Below are positions 37,001 to 49,700 of a stretch of DNA of 64,000 bases, piece by piece. Origin of the DNA: Haliclystus octoradiatus (Eukaryota > Cnidaria > Staurozoa > Stauromedusae > Haliclystidae); NCBI GenBank assembly GCA_916610825.1, contig OU744450.1, positions 2,878,578-2,942,577 of the forward strand, read 5' to 3'. How positions within the stretch are numbered: the first letter of the stretch is position 1; every line of letters starts with the position of its first letter. A program made the translations under genes and the position numbers. The notes below the pieces were generated by a model that worked only from the letters and a program-made list of their open reading frames with translations, was not told the DNA's origin and searched no databases.

Positions 37001-40000
37001 TTTTAAATCTGGTAAAGGCATAATTAATTCACACAAGTACTGTCAAGTACAGTATGTCATATTAAAGTTAAATATCTTTTTGTTTTGTTTTATCCAGGGT
37101 AAACAATGCTTGAAACTTGTGAGTAAACGAATCAAATCGGGACTGTGTTTCACTCATCGAACAATGTTAAAAGCTGAAAAACAAGGTATGCATCTGGAGG
37201 CTGTTAATTTTCGTAAAAAATAATTAGAAATGATTTCTAAGACATTTTGGCTTCAAAAAACTCTTCCGATTCTGAAGCTACAGTAGATCCCAATGTTTTT
37301 TTAATTGGAAATGAATAATGCCATGATAATTTCGTATTTATTTCTATTCCGAGGATGGTACATGTAGAAAGTTAAAGTTTCTATCGCAGTTGATGTTTTT
37401 ACATTCCACTGAAATTAGATATTGTTTTAATGAAATTGTATCCTCTGGTACGCCCTGGGGAAAAAAATCATTAGAAAATTTTTAAGTGCACACAAAAACA
37501 TTTTATCACAGATTCGAGTAGCTGAAGCTAAAATAATTCTAAATGATGAAGAATGGTGACAATGATTTCTTATTTTGAAAACGTATAAGCAGAGATATTT
37601 AATGCTAAATCTACAATATTTTTGATCAGTCAATTTTTCCAAACTTGGAACGATAGTAAGAATGAAAAGAGAGCTTACTATGGAAAAAAGGACGATTGGA
37701 AACTTTCAAATATCGTATCTCCATTCACACGAAATTAAAGGCTTCCAACGTCCAAGTTAGCTATGCCTACACCTTTCGGAGACCTTTTCTGCGTAAAACA
37801 GGTTCATTTAACCAAGAAACACATGAGATACAAGGACATTCAGTAGTTGGAATAGTGTTTTCTGTAGAAAAAGGCTCACAAACACCTGACAAACACTTGT
37901 CACAAATGGAGGTGATGTGTATGTAAAACAGGGGATGAACAGTCCAAACCGCAGGCCTCACAGGATGATTGACACATTTTTGACTGAAAAAAATAAATCC
38001 AACAACTAAAAACCCTTGTATTTCATCTATTTCTTAATAACTTATATTTATTTCAAGCAAAAAGGTGTCCTAGAGGTGTGGGCATAGCTGACTTGGAAGT
38101 TAGAAACTTTTGATTTCGCTCAAAAGGAGATTCGATTTTTATAATTCTGACTTCACCTTTTTTTTATGCTAAGCCTTCTTGTCATTTTGACTGTCGTTCC
38201 GAGTTTGAAAAAGAGTGAATGATCATAAATAGGTTAGATTCAACATTAATGTTGATTAAGGTAACATTAAAGTAACATTAAAGTACATTTGATTTGATTT
38301 TATAAAAAGTTATTCATTTTGTCGCAGATCATCGCCATTTCCAAAACACGTGTTGTAGCTGCTGAGTTGAAACTGTTGGGTGTAGGCCGCACAGTTAATG
38401 GTATTGACCGGCATACTGTAGCAACAAAAAGCCATATAATTTCAGTGATTGCCATGGAATGTTGTGGGTTTTCTTGGCATAACTGCAAATCACACCAATC
38501 ATAACTCCCATTTTTTTAAAAGTGATTATTAAACTTATTTGAAATGTGTAGATGATTCTCCTTGTCAGAAAAAGCGGGTTAATTTAATGTAATTTTTTCG
38601 AACAATTTGCAATTTATTTAAATTATGTGGATGTTGTTTGTTTCCGTTTAGCGGCAAAACAACCCAAGGATGGATTAGAGAAAGATGGGAAGCCCTCTGG
38701 TCATTTACCTTCTAGTGAAACATACTTTAACCCTGTAAGTAAATATCTTTTCTTTATCTATACAATTTATTAATGTGATTTGCGTCCCTCAAACAGAAAA
38801 GCTATACTGCTAAAGAGGTGACGTCAACAATGTTTAGTCATTGCACTATGTAATGCTTAAATTGTTGAAATAAAACTCTATCTATCTATATCTATGTCCC
38901 CAAAACATGTGACATGCAATGTGTCATGTAGCATGTTCATAAAAACAGACCAAATTTAACATGTATGAGCTTTTATCAACTGTTCGAGAATTGTTTGTAA
39001 GGAGTTCATGAGCAGGTCACAGACCGGTTCAGCAGGCTCAATGGTTGAATGATTGTTTTAACTTCTATTTTCACAAATTTCAGTTATCCTTAGGAATCAG
39101 AAGGACGAAATCAAAACCATAATATCTATCAAAATCCTCTTTGAAATTGATGAATTTTGTAATAAATCACTTGGCCTAACTTGACTATAGACTCTGCAAT
39201 ATCTTGTGTATTACAACGGACAAGTCCATGAAAATTTAGCCATTCAACATTCACAAACTCATAAACTGTTTTTTGCAGGAGAATTTCTCCTCTGATATAA
39301 AATAAATATTTACAAATAAAATTTGTGGTTTTGTGTCATTACCCTATTTACGCACGCTAAACTTGGCAAACAATTATTTTTATCCTAATGTATCTTGGTG
39401 GTCAAGCCTATTGTAAATTTTGCATTGCTGTCCTAACTTATACCGTAAAATAATTGACATTTTTGAAAACTCAATTTATTTTCTTCAAGATTTTGTGAGG
39501 TTTTTATTGTTCAGATAGGTTGGCCTTCAGGAATCTTACAAAAATTTGCCATTTTCTTCTGAATTTTTTGTTGAGATTTGCCTTGTAAATCATAAAATTA
39601 TCAATTGTCTTCTGAATTTGCTCTAGACTTGTGGGTTCTAGAATCCCCACTTTTGTTGAACCCTGGCAGCAACGTATTTGGTTATAGTCTACTTTCATTT
39701 AGCCTGCGTCCAGACTAAAACATTTCTTTACACCTTCCTTAAAAAACGTGTAGTCTGGACATAGGCTAACTTTCATGTAGCATTTTCAATTGATTTAGAA
39801 ACCTGGAAGAGTCAGAGTATATCATATATGCTGTTTCTTTCCATTTAGCCTAACCCAATGATTTCAGGTGGCATTCCTGATGATATTAGACCACATGGTA
39901 GCCTTTCTGAAGTTTACAGAATTTCAGGAGACCTATCAGCAAGGTATGTACAAATATACAAAAATTGAAAACAAACTATTTGGTCTCTGGCAATAGCCGC

Positions 40001-40339
40001 TAGGCTGGGGGATTATAATATTATGGAGTGATGCTTTGTTTGAGGAAACTGCCTGTTTTCAGCTGAATTGACTATTGAAGTGCACATGACACGAAATAAT
40101 TTTATAATTACGGATATTAATGTTTCTTTTGTTTATTGATTTTTTTTTTGGGCATCAATTTTACCTTTTTGTGCATTAATTTTGCCTTATTAATTATTTA
40201 TTCATTTTGCGCATTAATTCTGCATAATTAATTTTTTTTTTTTCGATATAGTACTCGACCTGATTCACCAGAACCAGTGGATTTCCAAACTAATTTATAC
40301 GAAGGAGATGATGATCTTGTTATCGATTTACCAGAATAA
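34009..40339 (+). CDS. INO80E: INO80E, INO80 chromatin-remodelling complex subunit E (10 exons)
   Basis: Exons 34009-34131, 34765-34835, 35011-35063, 35618-35667, 35840-35889, 36608-36734, 37098-37185, 38652-38734, 39849-39943 and 40252-40339 join in frame to 275 residues (human 244). Residues 25-80 form the conserved N-terminal helix: YKSRYRELKRKLQSLLF, DELQKAQRKLLKINRDKS, FLLDRLLQYE. The C-terminus is the signature GDDDLVIDLPE. Both match vertebrate INO80E. The middle adds a basic linker and a Cys/His knuckle, C147, C152, C162, C175 and H178 (C152-x9-C-x12-C-x2-H), like the C3Hc3H motif of INO80D and KANSL2. I do not recall this in vertebrate INO80E. Known role: accessory subunit of the nuclear INO80 remodeller. 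A second ATG at 34012 is an equal start candidate. Confidence 0.92.
34588..34640 (+). repeat. tRNA-like A-box fragment
   Basis: CCCTTAGCTCAGTGGTAGAGT is a good tRNA-type A-box, but no B box follows. It is next to a doubled ACAGAAAAATTAATTTTTC. SINE remnant in INO80E intron 1. Confidence 0.4.
35958..36130 (+). repeat. Decayed family A MITE
   Basis: GTCAAACCTGTTATGATGGTC at the left and GTTTGTTATGTACAAATAC at the right, with eroded interior. Lies in INO80E intron 5. The rest of that intron (36131-36607) shows nothing recognisable. Confidence 0.6.
37186..38651. other. INO80E intron 7, no recognised content
   Basis: About 1.5 kb of intron, of ordinary composition. I found no gene, clear inverted repeat or SINE box. 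Short open frames here lack homology I can recognise. Confidence 0.5.
38800..38895 (+). repeat. Possible LINE 3' end with CTAT tail
   Basis: GTAATGCTTAAATTGTTGAA then AATAAAACTCTATCTATCTA: a signal-like AATAAA directly followed by a short tandem tail, as in CR1/L2-type LINE ends. Weak evidence. Confidence 0.3.
38925..39290 (+). repeat. Dispersed TTCATGAAC-rich repeat, copy 2
   Basis: GTCCATGAAAATTTAGCC, CATTCAACATTCACAAACTC and AAACTGTTTTTTGCAGG are the inverse of 12780-12955. Located in INO80E intron 8. Confidence 0.45.
39513..39667 (-). repeat. Family D MITE, left end lost
   Basis: TTGGCCTTCAGGAATC to CACTTTTGTTGAACCCTG, matching 16375-16548. Confidence 0.6.
39700..39768. repeat. 69-bp imperfect palindrome
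   Basis: AGCCTGCGTCCAGACTA faces TAGTCTGGACATAGGCTA. Edges resemble family E and the palindrome at 10312-10398. Confidence 0.65.
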
Positions 40340-40718
40340 TGAATTCAATTAAGTACACACAAGTACTGACGTTTGCCCTCTGTTACGCAAACGTCAACCT
40401 TTTCTACAGTTGTTCTTGACAGTCCTTTTACAAGTTATATAAAAGTTTGCATGTAGGGTGAGAACGGTAGTTACTATTTGGAATCAGGAAACACAAGGGA
40501 CTTTTGTAGAAAGTTAGACACATAATATTATTCATAAGTAAATAATCAATCATGGAACTAAGGTTGCTAACTTGTCGTAAGAATTCCTGATTCCAAAATG
40601 TAATGATGTCTATTCGATGTTATGTTTAGCAAAATACAGTTAACCAAGTTTATGTACATTGTTATATAATAACATTTAATATGTTAAAATTAAAACTAAA
40701 TAATTTATTTTTAATTAT
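40340..40718. other. Convergent 3' region INO80E / GTF2H3
   Basis: Only 379 bp separate two stop codons. ATTAAA near 40688 (plus) and TTTATT at 40704-40709 (AATAAA on the minus strand, just after the GTF2H3 stop) are candidate polyadenylation signals. No gene. Confidence 0.5.
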
Positions 40719-43700
40719 CTATGATTCTTTTTTCTTCTTTTTTGATTTTGGTAATGCTGGCATCTTGAATCTGGTTCTAGAAATATAATTTTGAATTTCA
40801 ACATTATTTTTGGGGTCATCTTATGTGGATCTCATAGATGGCTGTTTTATACAGGTTTCACTGTGTAATAAAATCCCTGATAAAGGCCAAACAAATTAAA
40901 GCGCCGTTCAAAAATCTAATGAAAAGTAGTAGTACAATCGATTTCAGTTAATATCCCCTGTTTTGTTGTCCCACCTTGCTTAATATCCCCACATATTCAT
41001 TTCTATTTTCATTTCTTCATACAAACTCTCATAATCCTATTTTGCTTAATATCCCACTTTTCATTCATCATACCAAAAGGTTCAACTGTAGTAGTTCACT
41101 TTCACAGGTCCTGATGAGTCCCTCGAGAATTATTTGAAGGTAAGATTGATAACCCTGCTGATGTATTTGAAAAGATTGTGACCCCGGGCCGGGTTCTATT
41201 GCTATGCGACACCAACATGGCCATTGGCCAATGTGAAAATACTCTACAGGATAGACAGTCTCACATTACAGGAAAATTGTGTCTCTCTTTCACCTAAGGC
41301 TCTGTTTTCAAGGAGGCGGATCATCCTTCTAGAAGGATTAACCTCCTAGCCGAATCATCCGGCTTTAGTGTTATTACGCAGTGTGTTTACAAGGGCAACC
41401 TGACATAAAAACAGCTTTCAGGTAGGAGGATCACCCTTCTCTCAAGGGCGGATGATTATTCTACCCAAATGTAGTTCTGCATTGTTTTCATGTCGTGTTG
41501 TGTTTTCATGTATTAAACACAAATGATTTTCTGTCACTTAGGAGGATGATCCGCCTATTTGTAAACAGGGCCTAACATATAATTTGCTATATGAATATCG
41601 CCACATATCACCGTTAGACATATTTGACATAGAAACTAGAAAAGAAAATAGAATTCATAAAACGAAATATTGCAATTGTGGAATATTTCAAATTTATGGT
41701 TGCGATACTCACTCGCAAGTTTTACACCATGGCAAGAATTGACAGTAGACTAGATTGAAGAAAGAATCAGAAATTATCAGAAATCAGAACTATCAAGAGA
41801 GAACACTATATACTCTGAGCAACAATTGGCTGTGTGTCCCTTCACCCTTGTTAATGCGTGTATCAGCGGCTTTCCTAGGGGGTGACCCCCGGGGAACCCC
41901 AGGGGGATTAGTAGAGTTTTGTTAATTAATAGATGCCCTAGGGGGAAGGGGTTTTGTCTTCTTTTGCAAATTTATTTATACCCCCGTGCAATGTAATTTA
42001 TGGTCAACAGGTTTTTTAAAAAAATATTGCCGCCAGAATTGTTGTACATTGCACATTTATGTAGGAGAAATTGTATTAGTATTAGAATCAGAAATCAGAA
42101 CTATCAAGAGAGACCACCACGGTAATAAAATCGAGCAATTATATTGTAGCCTACTGTAATTGGATAATGGATACGGTACACCGTATATAAATAAACATTA
42201 CTTACTTGATAAACAAACAGAGCAAACAAACCCAACATCAACAAGTTTTTTATGACAAAAGCATGCCGCCCGATAATCAATTTGTGCTGCTTTAGGAAGA
42301 ATGAATTGCTTTCTTAAATCATCATTACCAAGGAACATCCACTACAAAATAATTATTAAATTCAATCAGAAAAATGATAGTTAAAACAAAAAATGTAAAC
42401 CAGAAATATTTCTACAAAGCAGACCACACACTGTAACTGCAACTCGGTAAGTGAAATGAAAAAACATAATTCATTTGAAACAGCTTAAATTATTTTGTCG
42501 TCAAGTCGTTGCTAAACAATCATGGATAAGTGCAAATTCGGATAAATGCTGCGAGAGAATATGAACATTATTACAACTTTGAGGTTATAGACCTAAGTAT
42601 CAGATGACATAGTAGGGAGGTTTAGATTTAGTACCAGTACCGGTTCAAGTTCATGTTTTGCTGATAAGAAGACTGGGTTATAACTGTACTCGTTCTTTCA
42701 AAACAAGACGTTTAGATTCAATAGCATAAAATCTCAGTTTCTGTTTTCCAGGTAAAAACAAAATTCTTACAATTTTTTCAAAATTCATTTTGATTCTATG
42801 TATAAATTTTATAGCGACAATAAAATTGTATCCAAAAAAGCTAAAGTAAAAGGAAAACAAAGCAAATCAACAAAATCACAAAATATACTTTGCGGTTCAC
42901 GTTTCGTGCCGTTTTCATGAAACTAGGAGATCAGTACAGGCTTTTAAAGCATAGGGGCTTCCCCCAATGCCAAAAGTGATGCGCAACAAGAAAGCTGTAC
43001 TCGTAGCTGCACCAGTACTAAATCTAAACCTCCCTAGTCTGTGCGCACCCTACAGGCAACAAAGCATTCAACAAAACAAAAAGAAGAAATTTTTGTTGGA
43101 TCATGTGCTCTTGGAAGATCTTGGTCAGGCTAACATCTGCTACACATATTGCGGAATAAATAACCTACCAGAAGATACTGTAAAAGTCCTCCAAGTTGTT
43201 CAGCTTTAAAGTAAAGTCCACCAGTAATATCAGTTGCCTGTGAAGTTGGAAAGGAATAAAAATAAAAAGTCTCATACCTCTCTATACAGACCACCTGTTT
43301 TTAGGAGTCGCTTCAGTTATGCGAACCAGAATATCTCATTGAGTTATCACCTTACTATACATGGTTTATTGATTGATGAAATGTTTTGTCTGTTTGTTAG
43401 AATTTTATATTATTTCGCATGAGAATATTAACAAAAAACACTCTATTGGAATACACCGGTATCATAATATGTAAAGGCTAATTTATCATTTTCTGATGCT
43501 TTAAGTGATACAGTCAAGCCTGTTATAACGGTCACCTCTATACAGCGGCCACCTGTCTATAGTGGTCACTCTTTCAATGTCTAAAATAGTATTTTCTATT
43601 GAATCAAACCTGTATATAAAGGCCACCTGTCTATAGTGGTCACTTTATCTACCTCTCTTAGTTGGCCGTTATATACAGGTTTCACTGTAGCTAAGTTTAC

Positions 43701-46700
43701 CGTAGACCTACCTGTTGCATAAATCCAGAGTCTTGAATCAATGAACAAGCATCAATTGTGACAAACTATAAAATCCAATGATATAAATTCATTTGAAATT
43801 GCATTAATATACCGTCATATATACCGTAGTGGATATAATTTATCTACTTGTCATAGCTGGCTGGGGTGGATGAGAAAAATCAACTCATCAAATCACCAAC
43901 TTTCTCAACTTTAGCTAAACTTTTCATTCAATTTAGGCTAATTTCTCGAATGTTCAGCATTGTATAGCCTCTATATAGGGTGAATAAAGTTTTTGCTATG
44001 TACTGTGAACCTCAATCGAAGTCATGGGCATCAAAATAAGTCGAAAACGAGAAAAGTTGATAAATTGATCACCAAACAGCAGAGTCATGTCAAAACATTT
44101 GTGAAATTTGCCTAATTTGAATGAAAGCGTAGCAGAAGTTGAGAAAGTTGGAGACTGGGTGAGTTGACTTTTCTCATCCACCCTAGCTGGTTGTTATATA
44201 CAGGTTTTATTGTACTGTATATCATAATTTGTATGAATGGAACGATTGAGCTTTATCTTCTGCTTGAACACTTTTGGGTTGGGTATCTTATAACTTTTTG
44301 TGGCAACATAGGCCATGTTTTATGTTTATATCTTTATATTCCTTCAATTGACGGCCCGAAGCGTATTTTTTTCGTAGGATTTCTCTTTCCGCTCAATAGA
44401 AAGAACGAATTGTATGCATTTCTCACGTTTGTCACTCATTATTTTTCACACCCGACTGACCTTCAGTTCTATTGTTTATTTATCACTTTGCCTAACTTCT
44501 AGCAATTAAATTTCTATTTTTTTTTTTAGTTTCAAATCAATTGAAAGTTTCACCCAGCGGAGCGGGTTCACTTCACTAGTATCTTATATACATTGTCCGA
44601 CAAACGGAGTAGCCATCATGAAACATGAAGTTTGGCCCATAAATCAAAGAAATGTAAATTTTCTTCTGAATTTGCCTTACCCTTACGGCATCTAGAATTG
44701 CAGGATTCTCATTTTTATTGGTGTCTGATTGCAGTCAAACCTGTTTTAATGGTCACCTCTATATAGCGGCCACCAGTCTATAGTGGCCACTCTAACAATG
44801 TCTTAAATAGTATTTTCTATTGAATCAAACCTGCATATAAAGGCCACCTGTCTATAGTGGTCAATTTATCTACCTCTAGTAGCTGGCTGTTATATGCAGG
44901 TTTCACTGTATATACAGGTCTCATCCTAATGTTGGTCATACAAATCACCTTACATTTTTCTGTGCTGCAAATATACAATTCATAATTGATATATACTGTG
45001 AAGAAGTATCAGGTGAACCTTTGACAACCTGAGATAATAAACAATGAGTTGTAAAGTTTGAAAATAGATCTAAAAATTGTAGATTGAAAATATTTAAATA
45101 AAAACTTACTAGAATACGTGATTTCAATTTATTTCCATCTAAAAATTCAACATATAAGATGGCAATAAAATATGATAGACAGCGTGCTTGTCCAACAGAC
45201 TTTATTGTAGTATTTATTGTAGTCTCTCTTCCTGAAGAAGTTATATCGTCTAGTTCTTTACAAACATTCAAATTTAAACTTAATCACGTTAATTTATCAC
45301 AGTTCTGTAACTTTTCCTTTGCCTGTTAATTATTTCTGATAACATAGTTTTCTTTATATATATATACTTTTTTTTTAAAGGTCACATGTAAGTGAGGATA
45401 CATTTAAAAATATCCTCCTTTGTTTATTTGCCTGTTAGCCATTGTGTTACAAAATACATACATACATACAATCGAACTTGCTTAATATCCCCCCTCTTGT
45501 ATGGATGACAAGTGGGACATTAAAGGAGCAAAAATGACCGGCAGGCGCCACGCACTTAGGATCACGTGCACGCTTATTGTTATAACACAATGTTCATTGT
45601 TGACATGAATTTTATTACAAGTTAGGCCTGCGTATAACAATTGTTTCAAAGCGAGACGGTTGAATTACGCTAAGCATAAATTCAACTTGTACTCGAAGCG
45701 GTCGCCGGTCAATTTTGCCCCTTTAAGCGAAATGGGATATTAAGCAAGGAAGGACTATGAGAGTTTGTATGAAGAATGGAAAATAGAATAAACTTTTATA
45801 TGTGGATATTTGAAAGAGGATATTAACCGAGTTCGATGTACGGTATACCAAATAGCCTATAGAATTGTGTGATTCTAATTGTTCTTCCAATGGTCACCTC
45901 TATACAGTGGCCGCCTGGCATGTATAAAATATTATCTTACATTGAATCAACCCTGTAGATAAAGACCACCTGCATATAGTGGTCAACTTATCATATAGGC
46001 TTTAAGCCTGGAATCAACTCGAATCAGGAGGCACTGGCAGCAACTGCCGGTTATAACAGGTTTATCTGTAATGTTCCTAATGACTCCACAATACAGAAAA
46101 GATTTTCTAAAGATATTTCATATTGTGGAAAATTATACAGAAAGAGAGCATTCCTCTGAACGACCTTAAGACAAACTCTTCAGATTGAATGATAATTATT
46201 TTCATGAACTAGTCCCAATTGTAAAATATTTGTTGACCTTCAATGTACTCTTTATAAACTATTTATACATTTCGTGAACTGGATTCACTGTAGCATAATA
46301 ACTCTGCTAACGTTGTTTGCTCCTTAAGATTGACTGTCAACAGAAAAATACTACAAAAGAAATTAAAGAACTTAGCAAAAATTTGACATACACATCACAT
46401 TCTTTTGCTGTCTTTGAATATCTGATATAGAAGATTTAAGGTTAATAATAGACATTGAAGACGAGACAAATGGTTACACACAACATTTCTCAATAGTGAA
46501 AACAAAACTATACAGCTATGTGATGTTGCAATACCCTAAGCATAATGATATTATTGCTATCTGAGAGCATGTGTTGTGTCTACATTATACTTATTAAATA
46601 AAACAGCAATATTTGTTGAGAGCACTGATGACCTACCTACGTTTCATTATTGATCCCAGGTACTGCACTGCATACAGTCAAACCTGTTAGAACGGTCACC

Positions 46701-49700
46701 TCTATACAGCGGCCACCTGTCTATAGTGGTCACTCTTGCAATGTCTACAACAGTATTTTCTATTAAATCAAACCTGTATATAAAGGCCGCCTGTCTATAG
46801 GGGTCAATTTATCTACCTCTCATAACTGGCCGTTATATACAGGTTTCACTGTATCCATTTTCATAGATTTAATGACAGGTTGGCCAACATATAGTTACGG
46901 CTTTGGCCTTAGCCACTATAATAACACTGCTCTGGAATATTGTATTTGTGACGATTCGTTTGTTTGAATTATTTTCAAATCTTCAATTTGTTTCCATTGC
47001 AGGGGACTCTATCTCGTTCTATTTATTAAAATACATTTAAATTTTCAATAATTTCCAACACCCTTGCCGCCAAACTGAAAAATTGGATTTTTCCCAACTG
47101 TTGATTCTGACACAAACTGTCACATTTGTTCTCTATCAAAAGATAGTATTTATTTGATGTTCAGATAAGATCAATATAAAGTTGACCACTGGTTGCACTG
47201 TCACATGACCTAATCTCCAAACAATAGTAATGATGGTAAACAATGCATTAAACATTGAATACTACATAATACATTGAATTGATTCATTATATTTTTATAA
47301 CAAGGGTGAAAAGATACAGCATAATGCCATTGCCAACGCACCAGATAGATTGGTTTCACGGTTAGTCAAATCAGCTGTTAGTTAAGAGAAAAGATAATTA
47401 AATTAGGGTATTTTGTGGGTAGAGATCCAACGCCCTAACCACTACACTAAGGGTATGTATAGTACTGCATGTAGGCTATGGATGTCACTAAGGGAAGAAG
47501 ATGCTTATACCTTAAGAAGACGTCTCTGCCTCAGGAAACCAGCTGTGAAGTTACCAGCCTTGGCCTACGCGGATGACTGTGCATTAATGAGCAACGATGC
47601 CCGATCAGCAGAACGCCAACTACACCGATTCGAGACAGAGGCAAGGAAGGTTGGATTGTCAATCAACGAGGCAAAAACCGAAGTTATGTACATTGGACCT
47701 CCATCAGATGAATATACCATCAAATCAATCAACGGACAACCACTTCCTGTTGCAAAAGATTACAAATACCTTGGCTGCCAAGTTCTCAAAAGTGAATCAT
47801 CGTTCAAACATAGAAGACGTTTAGCATGGACTGCAGCCATTAAACTCAGGAAGGTATGGGGATCCAATGTCGACATGTCATGTAAAGTACATCTTTTTAC
47901 GTCATGTATTGAAAGCGTGCTCTTTTATAGCTCTGAAGCATGGACTCTCAGCACCACACTAGCAGAGCAAGTAGATGCCTCCCACAGAGCACTTATTCGA
48001 TATGCAGTGGATATCAGATTCCCCAATGTTATCAGCAACAAAGATTTATATAATCTGACGGGATTGAAGGCTGCACAGAAGCGCATACGTAATCTTCGCC
48101 TCTCGCTCATTGGCCACGCCTTAAGACGCCCAACCTGTCCTCTGGCTATGTCACTGAATCCTGACAATCAACCGACCGAACCACTGAGAAGGGGAGGCGC
48201 TCTTATGAACACCTATGTTGGACAATTTACGAACGATCTTGGCGCCATGTACATACAACCAAATAATGTCATGTCCAAAGCGAATAACCGTGATGGCTGG
48301 AGAAATAATGTAGTTAAATTATGTAAATAAACTTAAAGTTACTATTTTTGTTACGACGTTCAATAATTATGTATATATTTATAAATATCTTTTAATTGTA
48401 CATACTAATTTGACGTAAAGAGATAGATAGGCTATCGTGTATAAGACGTATAGTATGTGAATCTAGCAATGGGTGACTTGACAATGGAACACCTTAGTTT
48501 ATTCATGTACTATTTAAATAAGTTAGAAAATAGAACAAGTGAAACATCTAATATTGAAATGCTGCCAATAAAACTTTACACAAACATTCTTTGATTTTTT
48601 TTTTATTATTATCATTTTTCCACAAACCGGGTAAGCTTGCAGCTTTTTTTCACCGGGGTGGTTGGTTAATTTGTTAGTATTTTGAAGCTTGTGTGCGTTT
48701 TAATGGCCGGATGCCCTTCCTGACGCCAACCTATGGTGCTCTGGACAGGGATTGAACCCGAGACCCTGCGGGCTTTGGTCCAACGCCCTAGCCACTACAC
48801 CAAGGCCACACATTTGTGATTTGAAATGAATACGAATGTCATGGTTCAGCTATTCACTTTTGCAACTACAATGGCCGCTGCCACACTGGAAATTGAAATA
48901 GTTCATTTTGTATTCTGAACATCAACAACTTCTACTTTTAGTGTAGATGCATCTTCTAAGAAACAAAATTAACTGATGATGTGGCTGGTAAACTGATCCT
49001 ATTGCCTGTCGAGACTTATTCCCACATTGTTTCAATAAAATTAGTTTGCAAATGATATGTCAAACAGGATACAACAAGACTGTCATAACATTTTGACACA
49101 GATCCAATTCATTCACAAGAGAATAGGGTATGTGTTATTATTTCCCGTCATGTGCCTAGGTGGCAATAATTTATTACAAGTATATAAGATTTTTCTCACC
49201 CTCTATGATAAAACGAGAAGGAATTTTAAAGCATTGGGTAAATGACAGCAACTTTTACGCAATAAAAAGATGGACCTGACTTTCTCAAGACTTTTCTAGA
49301 AAACCTTAGAGTGTCTTGCAGGATTTGATAAAATGGAGGATTCTGGGGCTGAGAGTCGCGGAAGACTAGCCCAAGTTCAGAAGGAAGGGGAGAAAAAACT
49401 GTATTCAAGTTTTTTACAATCAGAAGAAAAATGGTTTGCTTTCATTACTTTGGAAGATGAGTAAAAAGGTCCAGTTTTAATCATATTTTATGACAATAGC
49501 CCTTAAAATGTTCAGCTGTGAAAACATTTACATGTAGTCACCCAAAAAACCTTAAAGCAAAATTTAGAATCTGTAAAATGATCTACAATGAAGGCAATAT
49601 CAAACAGGCCAACTTTCAAACTTCTCGTTGGGAAGCATTTACGCAGAATAGCATTATTTAGTTTAATCAAATCGTTCTCCAAATATCTATGGTAGTTGTA

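Noticed and set aside
37696..37926. 76-codon open frame in INO80E intron 7
   Set aside because: No homology recognised and no splice-compatible link to the INO80E frame.
41106..41140. CAGGTCCTGATGAGTCCCTCG, possible second hammerhead
   Set aside because: The CTGATGAG core is there, but no CGAAAC and no pairing strands for stems I and II follow.
44164..44502. 112-codon open frame with hydrophobic residues
   Set aside because: It starts inside a family A MITE and has no recognisable protein signature; hydrophobicity comes from T-rich sequence.
47925..48167. 80-codon minus-strand frame opposite the LINE
   Set aside because: Shadow of the reverse-transcriptase frame.
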